Shown here: positions 55,767 through 64,000 of the stretch, in pieces
Layout: each line of letters starts with the position of its first letter
How positions within the stretch are numbered: position 1 is the stretch's first letter
From: Halostagnicola kamekurae
Lineage (GTDB): Archaea; Halobacteriota; Halobacteria; Halobacteriales; Natrialbaceae
Length of the DNA: 64,000 bases
Direction: 5' to 3'
Assembly: GCF_900116205.1 (NCBI RefSeq)
Contig: NZ_FOZS01000001.1
Coordinates: forward strand, 1,364,001-1,428,000
Made by a program: the position numbers and the translations under genes
The notes under the pieces: model-generated
Database searches by the model: none
What the model was told of the DNA's origin: nothing
The model's input: only the letters and a program-made list of their open reading frames with translations

Positions 55767-56060
55767 TTACGGACCGGGCTGAGTGATCGGTTCGGGCATG
55801 CCGCCGTAGAAGAGCACGCCGATGAGCATCGTGATGACGAACATCCCGCCCCACATCATGGTGGTCAAGCCGACGAGATAGGTCACGCCAAGCACTTGCG
55901 ATTTGACGTCGCGCGGTTTGCCGACGAACCAGGCGATGAGCATTATGTAGACCGGAACCAGGATCAACGCGAAGATGACCCAAGTCCCTTCGTTGACGAA
56001 CCCGGTGAACCCGCTGGTCCCGTCGTAGCCGTGATACAGGAGCGTCGAAGCGAGACTCAT
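55767..56060 (-). CDS. Small membrane subunit of the NrfD/Fe-S respiratory module (97 aa)
   Basis: Two hydrophobic stretches, VIFALILVPVYIMLIAWF and LGVTYLVGLTTMMWGGMFV, span the membrane. The ATG overlaps the NrfD-like stop (ATGA), so it is the third gene of a tightly coupled operon. A structural or quinone-pocket role is an inference from context; I know no family name. Confidence 0.78.
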   Translation of the reverse strand: MSLASTLLYHGYDGTSGFTGFVNEGTWVIFALILVPVYIMLIAWFVGKPRDVKSQVLGVTYLVGLTTMMWGGMFVITMLIGVLFYGGMPEPITQPGP

Positions 56061-57415
56061 GCTTTCACCTCCTCTGGTTTGGCCTCGGTTGGTTCTTCCT
56101 GGCCGTGGTCATCACGAAGGTGTTCGATCGCGTGGAGTTCGACCACGGGAACGAGCTTCGAGATATTGAGGAACAGGAGTGCAACGAGACCGGCCGTTCC
56201 AGCGAGCGACATGAACTCGATTATGCTCGGGAAGTACTCTCCCGGGGTCGCCGCGTAGATATCGAAGGTCGGGTGCAAGAACCCTTCGACGACGAACAGG
56301 ATCTTCTCGGTCAGCGTGCCGAGCAAAATTGCACAGCTAGCGATGAGCGCCCGCGTCTTGCTGAACAGTTTTGGTCGGATCCCCTGCAGGAATATGTACA
56401 CGAGTGTCAGGAAGACCATTCCCATCGCGACGCGATACACCGGATGGGCGATCTTCGCTTCGGCCGCTTTTGACGTGTTTATTGGGCCGAGGAAGACACC
56501 GTTGAGGACTGACTGAAGCTGGAACCAGAGGAACAGTAGAGTGAAGAATCCGAGCCAAAGGAGCAGTCCACGGAAGATGTCGTCCGTGATGATATGCTCC
56601 CAGTTGTAGGCGCGGCGGAACGCGTACGAGATGATCGTTATTCCGCTGATCGCCGACATGAGCGCGATGCTGAGGAACATTGGTCCCTGAATTCCACCGG
56701 TCCAACCTGGCATCGCTGGAAGCAGCGAGAACAACCACGGAATAACACCGCCGTGGAGGAGAAGTGGAGCCATGATGATGACCGCCGCGGCGAGCCACCA
56801 GACCATCTTCTCGATGACCTCGTCTTCTTTCTCAGTGTATCCGATCGTCATGATCTTGTACACCGGCTCGAAGTGGTCCGGCAGCTGATCACGCAGTCGG
56901 ACGACGTCGTATCGCAGCGTCAGACCGAGGTAGGTCGCCGACAGCACGAAGTACGCCGTGATGACGGTAACGTCCCACACCAGCGGCGAATTGTTGACCG
57001 TGATGTGGAAGTGACCGAGAACGCTCGTGACCATGCGGTCTGGCCGACCCATGTGGACGAGAATGTAAAACCCGGCAGCCGAGAGTCCGCCGATCGTCGT
57101 AATCTCTGCGATACGCGCGACCGGCATGTATCGGTCCATCCCGAGGAGTCGAACGGCGGCCGAGAGGATGATCCCGCCGTGGGCGACGCCGACCCACCAG
57201 ATGAACGCGCCGATGTACAGTCCCCAGGTCACACCGCCACCGGAGCCCCAGTCGCCGAGACCGGTGACGATCAGTCCCTTCTGAAGCTGATATCCCCACG
57301 CGACGAGGAAGGCAACGAGCGCCACCGTCGCAACACCGTACAGGGCGATGTACTTCTTCGTGAACGTGTTTATCGGTCGGAGGATATCCTCCTCGGTAGG
57401 GGTCTTGGTGCTCAT
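56057..57415 (-). CDS. nrfD: NrfD/PsrC-type quinone-binding membrane subunit
   Basis: A 452-residue polytopic protein with nine or ten hydrophobic segments. Features include HGGIILSAAVRLLGMDRYMP, HFHITVNNSPLVWDV and GIQGPMFLSIALMSA, the pattern of NrfD/PsrC/HybB menaquinone-interacting subunits. It passes electrons between the quinone pool and the Fe-S subunit encoded just upstream (ATGA overlap at both ends). No catalytic molybdoenzyme subunit is adjacent, so the electron partner is unknown. Confidence 0.92.
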   Translation of the reverse strand: MSTKTPTEEDILRPINTFTKKYIALYGVATVALVAFLVAWGYQLQKGLIVTGLGDWGSGGGVTWGLYIGAFIWWVGVAHGGIILSAAVRLLGMDRYMPVARIAEITTIGGLSAAGFYILVHMGRPDRMVTSVLGHFHITVNNSPLVWDVTVITAYFVLSATYLGLTLRYDVVRLRDQLPDHFEPVYKIMTIGYTEKEDEVIEKMVWWLAAAVIIMAPLLLHGGVIPWLFSLLPAMPGWTGGIQGPMFLSIALMSAISGITIISYAFRRAYNWEHIITDDIFRGLLLWLGFFTLLFLWFQLQSVLNGVFLGPINTSKAAEAKIAHPVYRVAMGMVFLTLVYIFLQGIRPKLFSKTRALIASCAILLGTLTEKILFVVEGFLHPTFDIYAATPGEYFPSIIEFMSLAGTAGLVALLFLNISKLVPVVELHAIEHLRDDHGQEEPTEAKPEEVKA

Positions 57416-59037
57416 AAGGACACCCCAAAGTCACCCACGGTCTCCTCTTCGAGAACGTCCATGCGGTTGTCGACGAGCTGGATCGACTCGCCGTTAGCAC
57501 GCTCGGCTTCTATGTCGCTGTACATGACCGGCGTTTCGGTCTGTTCTGCGTTCGGACCGGGCTCGTTCCCGAAGTAGACGACGTTCGGGTTGGTTCCGAT
57601 GTCCTCGAGGAGCTTGAAGTTCGAGGAGGGCGACCCCGCGTAGTCGACGAGCGCTCCCTGGGCGGCGTCTTCGTCGGCGCCCTCGAACTCCTCGTCCTCG
57701 CCGGGTTCGCTGGCGAGTTCGAGTTCGACGAGGACCTCCTGACTGTCGAGGTCGAGGCCGTGGCTCTCGAGCACGTCGAAGAGATCGAGGATGCTCTGTT
57801 CGTACTGAACGGAGTCGGCGTCGTCCTCGCCGAAGTTCTCGGTGACGATCTCCGCCGCCTTCATCACGGTGAGCAGTTCTTCGTCGAGGTCTTCGGCCGC
57901 CTCGAGAACGGACTGGAGATCCGAGCCAGCGCCCGAGAGATCTTCCTCGAGTCCGGATGCAGACGGGATAGATTCGCTTATTTCGACGAGCGCGCGACCC
58001 CGCGCCGGATTGTTGATGTACCGCTGTGGGTCGCTCGTCTCGCGTTTCATGTCGCCGAACTGGATCGCGTCGGGCGGACAGGCGTCCTCGCAGGCCGTCG
58101 TTCCGACCTTCTCCTCGCCAGCGAAACCGTCCTGGCGAGACGGACAGAACGTACATTTGCTCATGACGCCGCGGGGAGCGCGGCTGTCGACCCAGCGACC
58201 TCGCTCGTCGACCATCATGTGACCTTCCGTATCGGGGTGGTCCTCCTCGATCTGCTCGGTGGAGATGTCCGGTTCGTCCCACTGGAAGTAGTTGACGCCG
58301 TACGGGCAGGCGACCTGACAGTACCGGCAGCCGATACAGACGTCGTAGTCGGTCAGAACCAGTCCGTCGCTGTCCCGCGTGTGGCGGGCCGTCGTCGGAC
58401 AGACCTTCTCACACGGGGCGTCGGTGCAGTGCTGGCACGGGCGGACGAGCCGGTTTCGGCTGGAGTCCGGACCGTCTTCCTCGTACTGGAGGACGTACAT
58501 CCAGTTGACGCCCTTGTCGAGGTTGTTCTCACTCGTACAGGCCTGCACACAGGAGAGACAACCGTCACAGCGCTCCAGATCGATCGTCATGCCCCACTGG
58601 GTATCGAACTCTTCGGTGGTTTCCGTGGTCCCCGTGTCAGCCGCACTGACGCTGGGTTCCTCGCCGCTTTGGGTGGTTCCCCACGCACCGATACCCATCG
58701 CGGCGCCGGCTCCCATCTTCTTCATGACGCCGCGTCGGCTGTCCCCGCCGTCGCCGCCGAGGCCTTTCAGCATCTCGGCGAAGCCGCCGGCGTTCTTCTT
58801 GGCTTCCTCGTAGGCCTCTTCTGTCGGCCGGTCGTCCTGGCCGAACTCGTCCATCATCTCGTCGTGGTACTTCTCGTGGAAGTCGGCCTCCGAGAGTTCG
58901 CCCTTCGTGACCCGCATGGCATCCTCGGCCATTTTCATACCGAGATCGGTGTCGTACTCGGTATCGTCGAGCATATCTTCGAGGTCGTTCTCCCAGTCCT
59001 GTCCGAGCGGGTGGAACGACTCGTCGTCTGCGCTCAT
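57412..59037 (-). CDS. NrfC/DmsB-like four-cluster Fe-S subunit with long N-terminal extension and acidic insertion
   Basis: A 541-residue protein, about twice the usual size. Residues 1-100 are an acidic helical extension. RRGVMKK (101-107) with AGAAMGIGAWG then gives an internal Tat-like motif. Cys groups follow at 157-167, 201-213, 234-244 and 295-320, enough for four [4Fe-4S] clusters, with PYGVNYFQW between. After INNPARGRAL an insertion of about 120 residues (351-470, acidic helical) precedes NFKLLEDIGTNPNVVYFGNEPG, the normal C-terminal segment. It feeds electrons to or from the NrfD subunit. First gene of its operon. Confidence 0.9.
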   Translation of the reverse strand: MSADDESFHPLGQDWENDLEDMLDDTEYDTDLGMKMAEDAMRVTKGELSEADFHEKYHDEMMDEFGQDDRPTEEAYEEAKKNAGGFAEMLKGLGGDGGDSRRGVMKKMGAGAAMGIGAWGTTQSGEEPSVSAADTGTTETTEEFDTQWGMTIDLERCDGCLSCVQACTSENNLDKGVNWMYVLQYEEDGPDSSRNRLVRPCQHCTDAPCEKVCPTTARHTRDSDGLVLTDYDVCIGCRYCQVACPYGVNYFQWDEPDISTEQIEEDHPDTEGHMMVDERGRWVDSRAPRGVMSKCTFCPSRQDGFAGEEKVGTTACEDACPPDAIQFGDMKRETSDPQRYINNPARGRALVEISESIPSASGLEEDLSGAGSDLQSVLEAAEDLDEELLTVMKAAEIVTENFGEDDADSVQYEQSILDLFDVLESHGLDLDSQEVLVELELASEPGEDEEFEGADEDAAQGALVDYAGSPSSNFKLLEDIGTNPNVVYFGNEPGPNAEQTETPVMYSDIEAERANGESIQLVDNRMDVLEEETVGDFGVSL

Positions 59038-59286
59038 CGGGTTAGAACACCCCCGATGTGGCTGTTGAGTTCACGTGCGTTAAACATGTCTGCACGTAAT
59101 CATATTCGTTCATTTGTGGAACCTCTACACCGTTTTCACCACTAGATGTGTTTCAAGCATCGAGCCGATTGCCAGCGTGCGAGAATTGACGCGAACATGA
59201 TCGTGTATTTATAACCTACTCCGGGACGATGCCCGATAATTGAACGTTGAGACTACGACGGGAACGAAAACCACTACAGTAACCGC

Positions 59287-59961
59287 TTACTGCGGCGTAA
59301 TCGGTTCTTGGGGCGCTGCCGTTTCATCGACACCGGAGAGATCGTCGACGAACTGCTTGACGACCGTCTCTTCTGCCCGGTGAAGCGTCTCGCTGCAGGT
59401 GGATTTCGCGATGTCGAGGTGGTCGGCGAGTTCGGTCAACGAACACCGCCGCGGCGTATCGTAGTATCCCTCGTCGACGGCCGCGACCACGACCTCGAGC
59501 TGGCGTTCCGAGAGCACCTGTCGATCGTGGGACGCCTCGCGGATCGTCTCGATCCGATACTGGATGCCGAACTGCTCGAGTTGGGTCGCGAGTTCGGCGA
59601 GTCGCTGGCGAGTGCCAGTTACCTCGATTGTCGCCGTACCGTCTCGGATCTCGACCGGGAGTTCGATCGGCATCCCCGAATCGCGCGAGGAAAACAGCAA
59701 CAGCGGCTTCGTCGTTTCGAAATAAACGGTGACGTCGTTCTCGCCGCGCTCTAACGTGGACAGTTCCGTGATCTGGTCGTGTCCGGCCATCGCCTCGAGG
59801 ACGCCGGGGATATCGGGTCCGGTTACCTCGACCAGCGCGAATCCGGAGTGAGAGCTGGGGACGGCCGCGAGCACGCGAAACATCGACTCCGGGTGTGCGG
59901 TCGACACCTGCTGGATCCACGCCTGTTCCGGCAGCGTAATTGCGAGTGTTGCCTGTGCCAT
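59287..59961 (-). CDS. Bat/DmsR-type HTH transcriptional regulator
   Basis: A 224-residue protein. The N-terminal 150 residues are the sensor half of haloarchaeal bacterio-opsin-activator-like regulators; the C-terminus (LSERQLEVVVAAVDEGYYDTPRRCSLTELADHLDIAKSTCSETLHRAEE, shortened here to its key words LSERQ, GYYDTPR, ELADHLDIAKST) is the HTH_10 domain. It lies upstream of the Fe-S/NrfD operon on the same strand (249 bp), as DmsR does for dms genes, so it is the likely local regulator. No PAS or GAF is present. Confidence 0.88.
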   Translation of the reverse strand: MAQATLAITLPEQAWIQQVSTAHPESMFRVLAAVPSSHSGFALVEVTGPDIPGVLEAMAGHDQITELSTLERGENDVTVYFETTKPLLLFSSRDSGMPIELPVEIRDGTATIEVTGTRQRLAELATQLEQFGIQYRIETIREASHDRQVLSERQLEVVVAAVDEGYYDTPRRCSLTELADHLDIAKSTCSETLHRAEETVVKQFVDDLSGVDETAAPQEPITPQ

Positions 59962-60126
59962 GGTGCCCGTTCTCTTCTAGGGTGGGGACTCCGCCTACCA
60001 ATAGGTTCGGCCCGTTGCAACCAACTGGGAATGATCGAAAGGACGTCTGCAAACGGCCGTTAGCGTCGATAGTCGGTTCGATGACCACCGCCACCGTTAT
60101 GCAAGCAGGCAAAGAACCTCCGCGAT

Positions 60127-60660
60127 ATGAACATCTACACCGGCCGAGGAGACGACGGCCAGACCGACCTGCGGACGATGGACCGGGTGTCGAAAGCGAG
60201 CCACCGCATCGAGGCCTACGGCACGGTCGACGAACTGAACGCCGTGGTCGGCACGACTCGCCCCGCCGAATACGACGACCTCGAGTCGAAACTCCGAGAG
60301 ATTCAGAACCACCTCCACATCGTCCAGGCCGATTTCGCCAACCCCGACCCGGACGAGGACGACCCGAAGATCGAGGCCGAACACGTCGAGCGCCTCGAGT
60401 CCTGGATCGACGAGTACGACGAGGAACTCGAGCCCCTGACCTCGTTTATCCTCCCGAGCGGCGGCGACCTCGGCAGCAGTCTCCACTACGCGCGGACGAT
60501 CTGTCGCCGAGCGGAGCGACGCGCCGTGGCGCTGGCCGGCGAAGAGGAGATCAACGAGACCGCCGTCACGTACCTCAATCGACTCTCCGACGCGCTGTTC
60601 GTGTTCGGTCGCGTCGCCAACGCTCGAGACGACGTTCCCGAGGAGAGCCCCACCTACTGA
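60127..60660 (+). CDS. Cob(I)alamin adenosyltransferase (PduO type)
   Basis: A 177-residue enzyme. YTGRGDDGQTDL (4-15) is the ATP-binding N-terminus, and RIEAYGTVDELNAVVG and ARTICRRAERRAVAL (Arg-rich active helix) are conserved. It adenosylates cob(I)alamin to coenzyme B12. Divergent from the Bat-type regulator. Confidence 0.95.
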   Translation: MNIYTGRGDDGQTDLRTMDRVSKASHRIEAYGTVDELNAVVGTTRPAEYDDLESKLREIQNHLHIVQADFANPDPDEDDPKIEAEHVERLESWIDEYDEELEPLTSFILPSGGDLGSSLHYARTICRRAERRAVALAGEEEINETAVTYLNRLSDALFVFGRVANARDDVPEESPTY

Positions 60661-61094
60661 GAGGTCGGTGTCGAACTCAAAGCGCCGCTACAACTCTGCC
60701 GGCGGGATGACGGTCAATTCACAGCGGCAATCGGCCGAACAGAACCGACCTTCGATCGCCGACGAACGCCCCACCAGCCTCGGATTCGAGGGCGTCTCCG
60801 ACGGCGGTCGTTCCCGATCGTTCGGCTCGGGTCGTTCTCGTGCCTTTCGACGTCCATGAACTCGTCTCGAGACAGACACTGAGGAGTACATGACGATTGC
60901 TTCGAGTAAGGAGCGTCTACCGGGCGGCTACGCCGGTCGAATAACAACGCTTCGCCAGTTTCCGTACTAGGTTCGTGTGGTGGCAAAGCGGTGATAGGAA
61001 CGGTTTCGAGACTGGTTCTATCGCGCTACCGGCGGTCGTGCGATTCGTCGGTCGTATCGAAACGCTTACTCCCGACAGGCCGGTGCACTCCTGT
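60661..61094. other. Intergenic region, no supported gene
   Basis: About 430 bp. Minus-strand frame near 60688-60891 ends GRFCSADCRCEL, which looks slightly like the second half of a haloarchaeal zinc finger, but the partner CxxC is missing. I see nothing else but the gatC promoter region. Confidence 0.45.
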
Positions 61095-61373
61095 ATGAGC
61101 GACGACGCCGTTACGCCCGAGGACGTTCGCCACGTCGCGTCGCTGGCCCGGGTCGATCTCGCGGACGACGAGATCGAGCAGTTCACCGGCCAGTTCGCGG
61201 ACATCCTCGAGTACTTCGAGACCCTAGACGAGGTTCCGTCGGTCGACCAGGACGCCGAACTCACGAACGTCATGGAACCCGACGAGGTTCGCGACTCGCT
61301 CGACCGCGAGTCGGCGCTCGAGAACGCCCCCGAAACCGAAGACGGCTACTTCAAAGGCCCGAACGTCTCCTGA
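61095..61373 (+). CDS. gatC: Asp-tRNA(Asn)/Glu-tRNA(Gln) amidotransferase subunit C
   Basis: A 92-residue GatC from ATG 61095. VTPEDVRHVASLARVDLADDEI, FADILEYFETLDEVPS and GYFKGPNVS are typical. It stabilises GatA and GatB. gatA follows after 2 bp; gatB is not in the window. Confidence 0.93.
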   Translation: MSDDAVTPEDVRHVASLARVDLADDEIEQFTGQFADILEYFETLDEVPSVDQDAELTNVMEPDEVRDSLDRESALENAPETEDGYFKGPNVS

Positions 61374-61375
61374 TC

Positions 61376-62668
61376 ATGTCCGAGAATATCTTCATCACCG
61401 AGGAGACCCTCGAGGGCGACGAGGACGGCCCGCTGGCCGGAACGACGGTCGCCGTCAAGGACAACATCTCGACCGACGGCGTTCGGACCACCTGCGGGTC
61501 AAAGATGCTGGAGGACTACGTCCCGCCCTACGATGCGACGGTCGTCTCCCGGCTCAAAGACGCCGGCGCGACCATCGTCGGCAAGACGAACATGGACGAG
61601 TTCGGGATGGGAACGACGACCGAAACCTCGTTTTTCGGCTCCACGGACAACCCCGCCGCGCCCGGTCACGTTCCCGGCGGCTCCTCCGGTGGCTCGGCCG
61701 CCGCGGTCGCCGCGGGCGAGGCCGACCTCGCGCTCGGGTCCGATACCGGCGGCTCGATCCGCTGTCCCGCCGCCTTCTGCGGCGTCGTCGGCATCAAGCC
61801 GACCTACGGACTGGTCTCCCGGTACGGGCTGGTCGCCTACGGCAACAGTTTAGAGCAGATCGGCCCCTTCGGCTCGAGCGTCGAGGACGCCGCCTCGCTG
61901 CTCGACGTCATTGCCGGTCCCGACGGCCGGGACGCGACGACTCGAGAACCGCCACGTGCCGACGGCGCTGCCGACAGCTCCTACGCCGCGGCGGCCGACG
62001 GCGACGTCGACGGATTGACCATCGGCGTCCCCACGGAACTGCTCGAGGGCGCAGACGAGGGCGTCGTCGAAACGTTCTGGGACGCCATCGACGACCTCGA
62101 GGACCAGGGCGCGACGTACGAGGAAGTCAGCCTGCCGTCGGTCGAACACGCCGTCGAGGCCTACTACGTGATTGCGATGTCGGAAGCCTCCTCGAACCTC
62201 GCGCGGTTCGACGGCGTCCGGTACGGCCACGCCGCCGGCGAGAAGGGCGAGAACGACAACTGGAACGAGGCCTTCTCGAAGGCGCGACAGGAAGGGTTCG
62301 GCGACGAAGTCAAACGCCGAATCCTGCTCGGAACGTACGCCCTCTCGGCGGGGTATCACGACAAGTACTACAAGAAGGCACAGGACGCCAGAGCGTGGGT
62401 CAAACAGGACTTCGACGAGGCGCTCTCGAACGCCGACGTGCTCGCCTCGCCGACGATGCCCGTGCCGCCGTTCGAACTCGGCGAGAGCCTCGAGGACCCG
62501 TTGACGATGTACCTCGCGGACGCCAACACGGTGCCGGTGAACCTCGCGAACCTGCCCGCGATCTCGGTGCCGGCGGGCGAGACCGACGGGCTCCCGGTTG
62601 GGATCCAACTCGTCGGACCAGCCTTCGGCGAGCGCGAGATTATCCGGGCCGGCAGCGCGCTCGAGTAA
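61376..62668 (+). CDS. gatA: Asp-tRNA(Asn)/Glu-tRNA(Gln) amidotransferase subunit A
   Basis: A 430-residue amidase-signature protein. VAVKDNIS carries the catalytic Lys, PGGSSGGSAAAVAAG the cis-Ser, and GSDTGGSIRCPAAFCG the nucleophilic Ser. IGIKPTYGLVSRYG-like sequence follows. It releases ammonia from glutamine for tRNA-dependent amidation. Operon with gatC. Short acidic inserts around 190 and 200 are haloarchaeal. Confidence 0.95.
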   Translation: MSENIFITEETLEGDEDGPLAGTTVAVKDNISTDGVRTTCGSKMLEDYVPPYDATVVSRLKDAGATIVGKTNMDEFGMGTTTETSFFGSTDNPAAPGHVPGGSSGGSAAAVAAGEADLALGSDTGGSIRCPAAFCGVVGIKPTYGLVSRYGLVAYGNSLEQIGPFGSSVEDAASLLDVIAGPDGRDATTREPPRADGAADSSYAAAADGDVDGLTIGVPTELLEGADEGVVETFWDAIDDLEDQGATYEEVSLPSVEHAVEAYYVIAMSEASSNLARFDGVRYGHAAGEKGENDNWNEAFSKARQEGFGDEVKRRILLGTYALSAGYHDKYYKKAQDARAWVKQDFDEALSNADVLASPTMPVPPFELGESLEDPLTMYLADANTVPVNLANLPAISVPAGETDGLPVGIQLVGPAFGEREIIRAGSALE

Positions 62669-62789
62669 GCACGTCGACCGAACGGCGACTCGAGTTGCGG
62701 TCTCTTGTTACCGATCGTCCACCGCTCGACGACGATCCCACTTGGTGACGAGCCCCGCTCGAGCGGTGCTCGTTACTCGAGGGATCCCC

Positions 62790-63128
62790 TTACTCGAGTG
62801 ACTCCCCTTCGACCGGACAGCCACAGGGGTAGGCGGTGCGGTGGGTCGGGACGAGTTGGATGACGGTGGTGACCGGGCGTCCACATCGCGGGCACTCGGG
62901 CGGGGACGACGGCGGGTCGTCGGACACCCGGACGCCGCGGTTCGTCACGGCGAGCGAGACGCCCTGTACCTCGAGGCGAACCTCGATCGCACTGTCGGCG
63001 GACTCGAGCAACCGGGCGAGCGCTTCGGGATCGATTTCTCGGCCGAGCTGGTAGGACTCGCGAGGAATGCCCTCTTTCTCGAGCGTGCGGACGATTTCGA
63101 GGACCAGACTGTTCGTCGATGTCGTCAT
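62790..63128 (-). CDS. HalOD1-like domain plus C-terminal zinc-binding motif (112 aa)
   Basis: The N-terminal 65 residues (SLVLEIVRTLEKEGI, EIDPEALARLLESA, VRLEVQGVSLAVTNRGVRV) follow the HalOD1 output-domain pattern common in haloarchaea. The C-terminus has CPRCG and CGC, a likely zinc site, which is unusual for plain HalOD1 proteins. HalOD1 is thought to be an output module; this small version may be an adaptor. Domain call is tentative. Confidence 0.6.
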   Translation of the reverse strand: MTTSTNSLVLEIVRTLEKEGIPRESYQLGREIDPEALARLLESADSAIEVRLEVQGVSLAVTNRGVRVSDDPPSSPPECPRCGRPVTTVIQLVPTHRTAYPCGCPVEGESLE

Positions 63129-63251
63129 GGCTCGCGCTCACCCTCGAGTGCGTGTGTTATCGCTAACGATGAGTACACAACTGCTGGCGGTCGTTGACTT
63201 CGATTCGTCTGTCGGACGGGATGTTTAAGCCCGCGGAGAAGATATCCAATC

Positions 63252-63386
63252 ATGGCAACCAAGCCGCATCGGTTTGGAAGCCACGTCTCGGGTGCTGTAA
63301 CCACCCGGGGCATTTCAATACAAAACGCCCCCGTGCCGCGGAGTGTGTGGCTTCCATTCGACCCAATGCCCTGTAGTGTCATATAA
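63252..63386 (+). CDS. Possible small protein (44 aa), low confidence
   Basis: ATG 63252 to TAA 63386. A TATA-like TGTTTAAGCC lies about 27 bp upstream, so a leaderless start would fall on the ATG. The peptide begins MATKPHRFGSHVSG and ends with PFDPMPCSVI; no family recognised. The promoter fit is the only support. Confidence 0.25.
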   Translation: MATKPHRFGSHVSGAVTTRGISIQNAPVPRSVWLPFDPMPCSVI

Positions 63387-63772
63387 CTACTGTTTCTGGC
63401 CGGGAATAATGTGTCACGAAACGTGCAGGGATGCAGCCAAGTTGTAGAGTACAGCCGCTGGGATGCTCGAGAACACCACTATCGCTGGCAACTATGATTT
63501 CCACACCCTCCCCACCCGATTCGCTCACTCGTACCCTCGTTCGCTCATCCCTCGCACGACTTTCGATCACGGGTCGCAGATAGCGACCCGCTCCTGAGCG
63601 CGCGCCGCCGCACGTGGTTTCCTCGATATAGCTCTCCCTCGTTGCTGTCTGGACCCGCGGTTCAGAAGTGGCTGAACGGGTGGCCCTCGTCGACGGCGAC
63701 GACTCTCCGTCTCGAGAAACAGACGCGGCTACCAGCTATCGACAGTCGGCGGTGCTGAAAGAAACGCTCGCG
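63387..63772. other. Intergenic region, nothing found
   Basis: About 385 bp with no supported coding frame, tRNA or repeat. It separates the possible small gene from the convergent truncated gene at the edge. Confidence 0.4.
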
Positions 63773-64000
63773 TCAGTCCTGATACGCGAGGTTCATGATC
63801 CACTGCGAGAAGGCGTCGCTGTTGGGGTCTACCTCCTCCTCGCCGATGAACGGCGAGAGCATGTCGCCGGCCATCAGGAGTCGGAAGTCCAGATCTCGAG
63901 CGGTCGGCGTGATGTAGTAGGTGTTGTGCCCGTTGTACACCGTATCCTCGCGATCGACGAGTTCCTTTTCGACGAGCGATTCGATGATCCGGCTTCCCTT
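63773..64000 (-). CDS. C-terminal part of a winged-helix-like protein, cut by the window edge
   Basis: The minus-strand frame is open from base 64000 to the TGA at 63773-63775: 75 residues, with the start outside the window. GSRIIESLVEKELVDRE then VYNGHNTYYITPTARDLDFRLL resembles the recognition helix, wing and following helix of a MarR/phiH1-repressor-like winged helix. It ends FSQWIMNLAYQD. Family not certain. Confidence 0.65.
   Translation of the reverse strand, partial: KGSRIIESLVEKELVDREDTVYNGHNTYYITPTARDLDFRLLMAGDMLSPFIGEEEVDPNSDAFSQWIMNLAYQD

Noticed and set aside
57760-59145. Plus-strand frame of 461 codons opposite the Fe-S subunit
   Set aside because: Antisense of the Cys-rich Fe-S gene; the real gene keeps all four cluster motifs and overlaps nrfD by ATGA.
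60688-60891. Minus-strand frame ending GRFCSADCRCEL, like half of a zinc finger
   Set aside because: The partner CxxC is missing and the first 45 residues are Arg/Pro-rich; no start or promoter support.

Overview
The window comes from a haloarchaeon, most likely of the Natrialbales/Halobacteriales type. The evidence is high G+C, very acidic proteins, Tat-dependent lipoproteins and secreted proteins, archaeal ribosomal proteins (L11, L1, P0/L10, P1/L12), HEWD, amphi-Trp and HalOD1-type haloarchaeal families, GatC/GatA, and leaderless-looking promoters with TATA boxes about 27 nt before the start codon. It is chromosomal and mostly housekeeping, with one clear accessory insertion. I name no species.

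Layout. 1-7.8 kb: 3' part of thiI, a DUF354 - acidic protein - alpha/beta hydrolase run, a Tat lipoprotein, cysteine synthase, and an Fe-alcohol dehydrogenase/metallo-beta-lactamase pair. 7.9-14.6 kb: a tctA-type (tripartite tricarboxylate transporter, DUF112) permease gene split by a 5.4 kb integrated element. 14.7-20.2 kb: P1/L12, P0/L10, L1, amphi-Trp protein, L11, CutA, HEWD protein, PckA. 20.5-32.6 kb: MOSC protein, HAD phosphatase, thioesterase, TraB-type membrane protein, M50 protease, PurM, macro domain protein, DpsA, aldehyde dehydrogenase, PurD, DUF502 protein. 32.7-39 kb: a MrfA/MrfB (YprA/YprB)-like helicase-exonuclease pair, then ThyA-DHFR. 39.7-47.6 kb: Tat-secreted Gly/Asn-rich protein, YyaL-type thioredoxin-domain protein, two thioredoxin-fold proteins, a nitric oxide synthase oxygenase, an acidic protein, and an Lrp regulator coupled to an aminotransferase. 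48.3-55.6 kb: degenerate PAS/GAF sensor kinase, PurL, PHP protein coupled to an asparagine-synthase-like protein, Mrp/Nbp35 ATPase. 55.8-60 kb: a three-gene quinone/Fe-S respiratory module behind a Bat-type HTH regulator. 60-64 kb: cobalamin adenosyltransferase, GatC-GatA, a HalOD1-like protein and a truncated winged-helix protein at the edge.

The most notable region is the element at 8257-13680. It is bounded by an 11-bp direct repeat (8246-8256 and 13681-13691) and by 25-bp imperfect inverted repeats lying directly inside those cores. Removing it joins the two tctA fragments exactly in frame, giving a 413-residue protein. It carries a tyrosine integrase with an overlapping upstream DNA-binding gene, a 52-aa ribbon-helix-helix (RHH)-like protein, a protein built of two tandem copies of a short unit, an HUH-type rolling-circle Rep, an antisense HTH + small membrane protein pair, and an HFX_2341/DUF6293-like (CARF-type Rossmann plus wHTH) cargo protein. 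No virion genes are visible. It is best read as a minimal integrative plasmid-like element related in logic to SNJ2-type/pleolipovirus integrase-Rep cassettes, but sited in a protein gene instead of a tRNA gene.

Other points worth attention are the archaeal NOS, the kinase-dead-looking sensor, the long insertion in the NrfC-like Fe-S subunit, a candidate L1 autoregulatory leader, and two palindromes of the same 5-4-5 geometry near DpsA and a neighbouring small gene.
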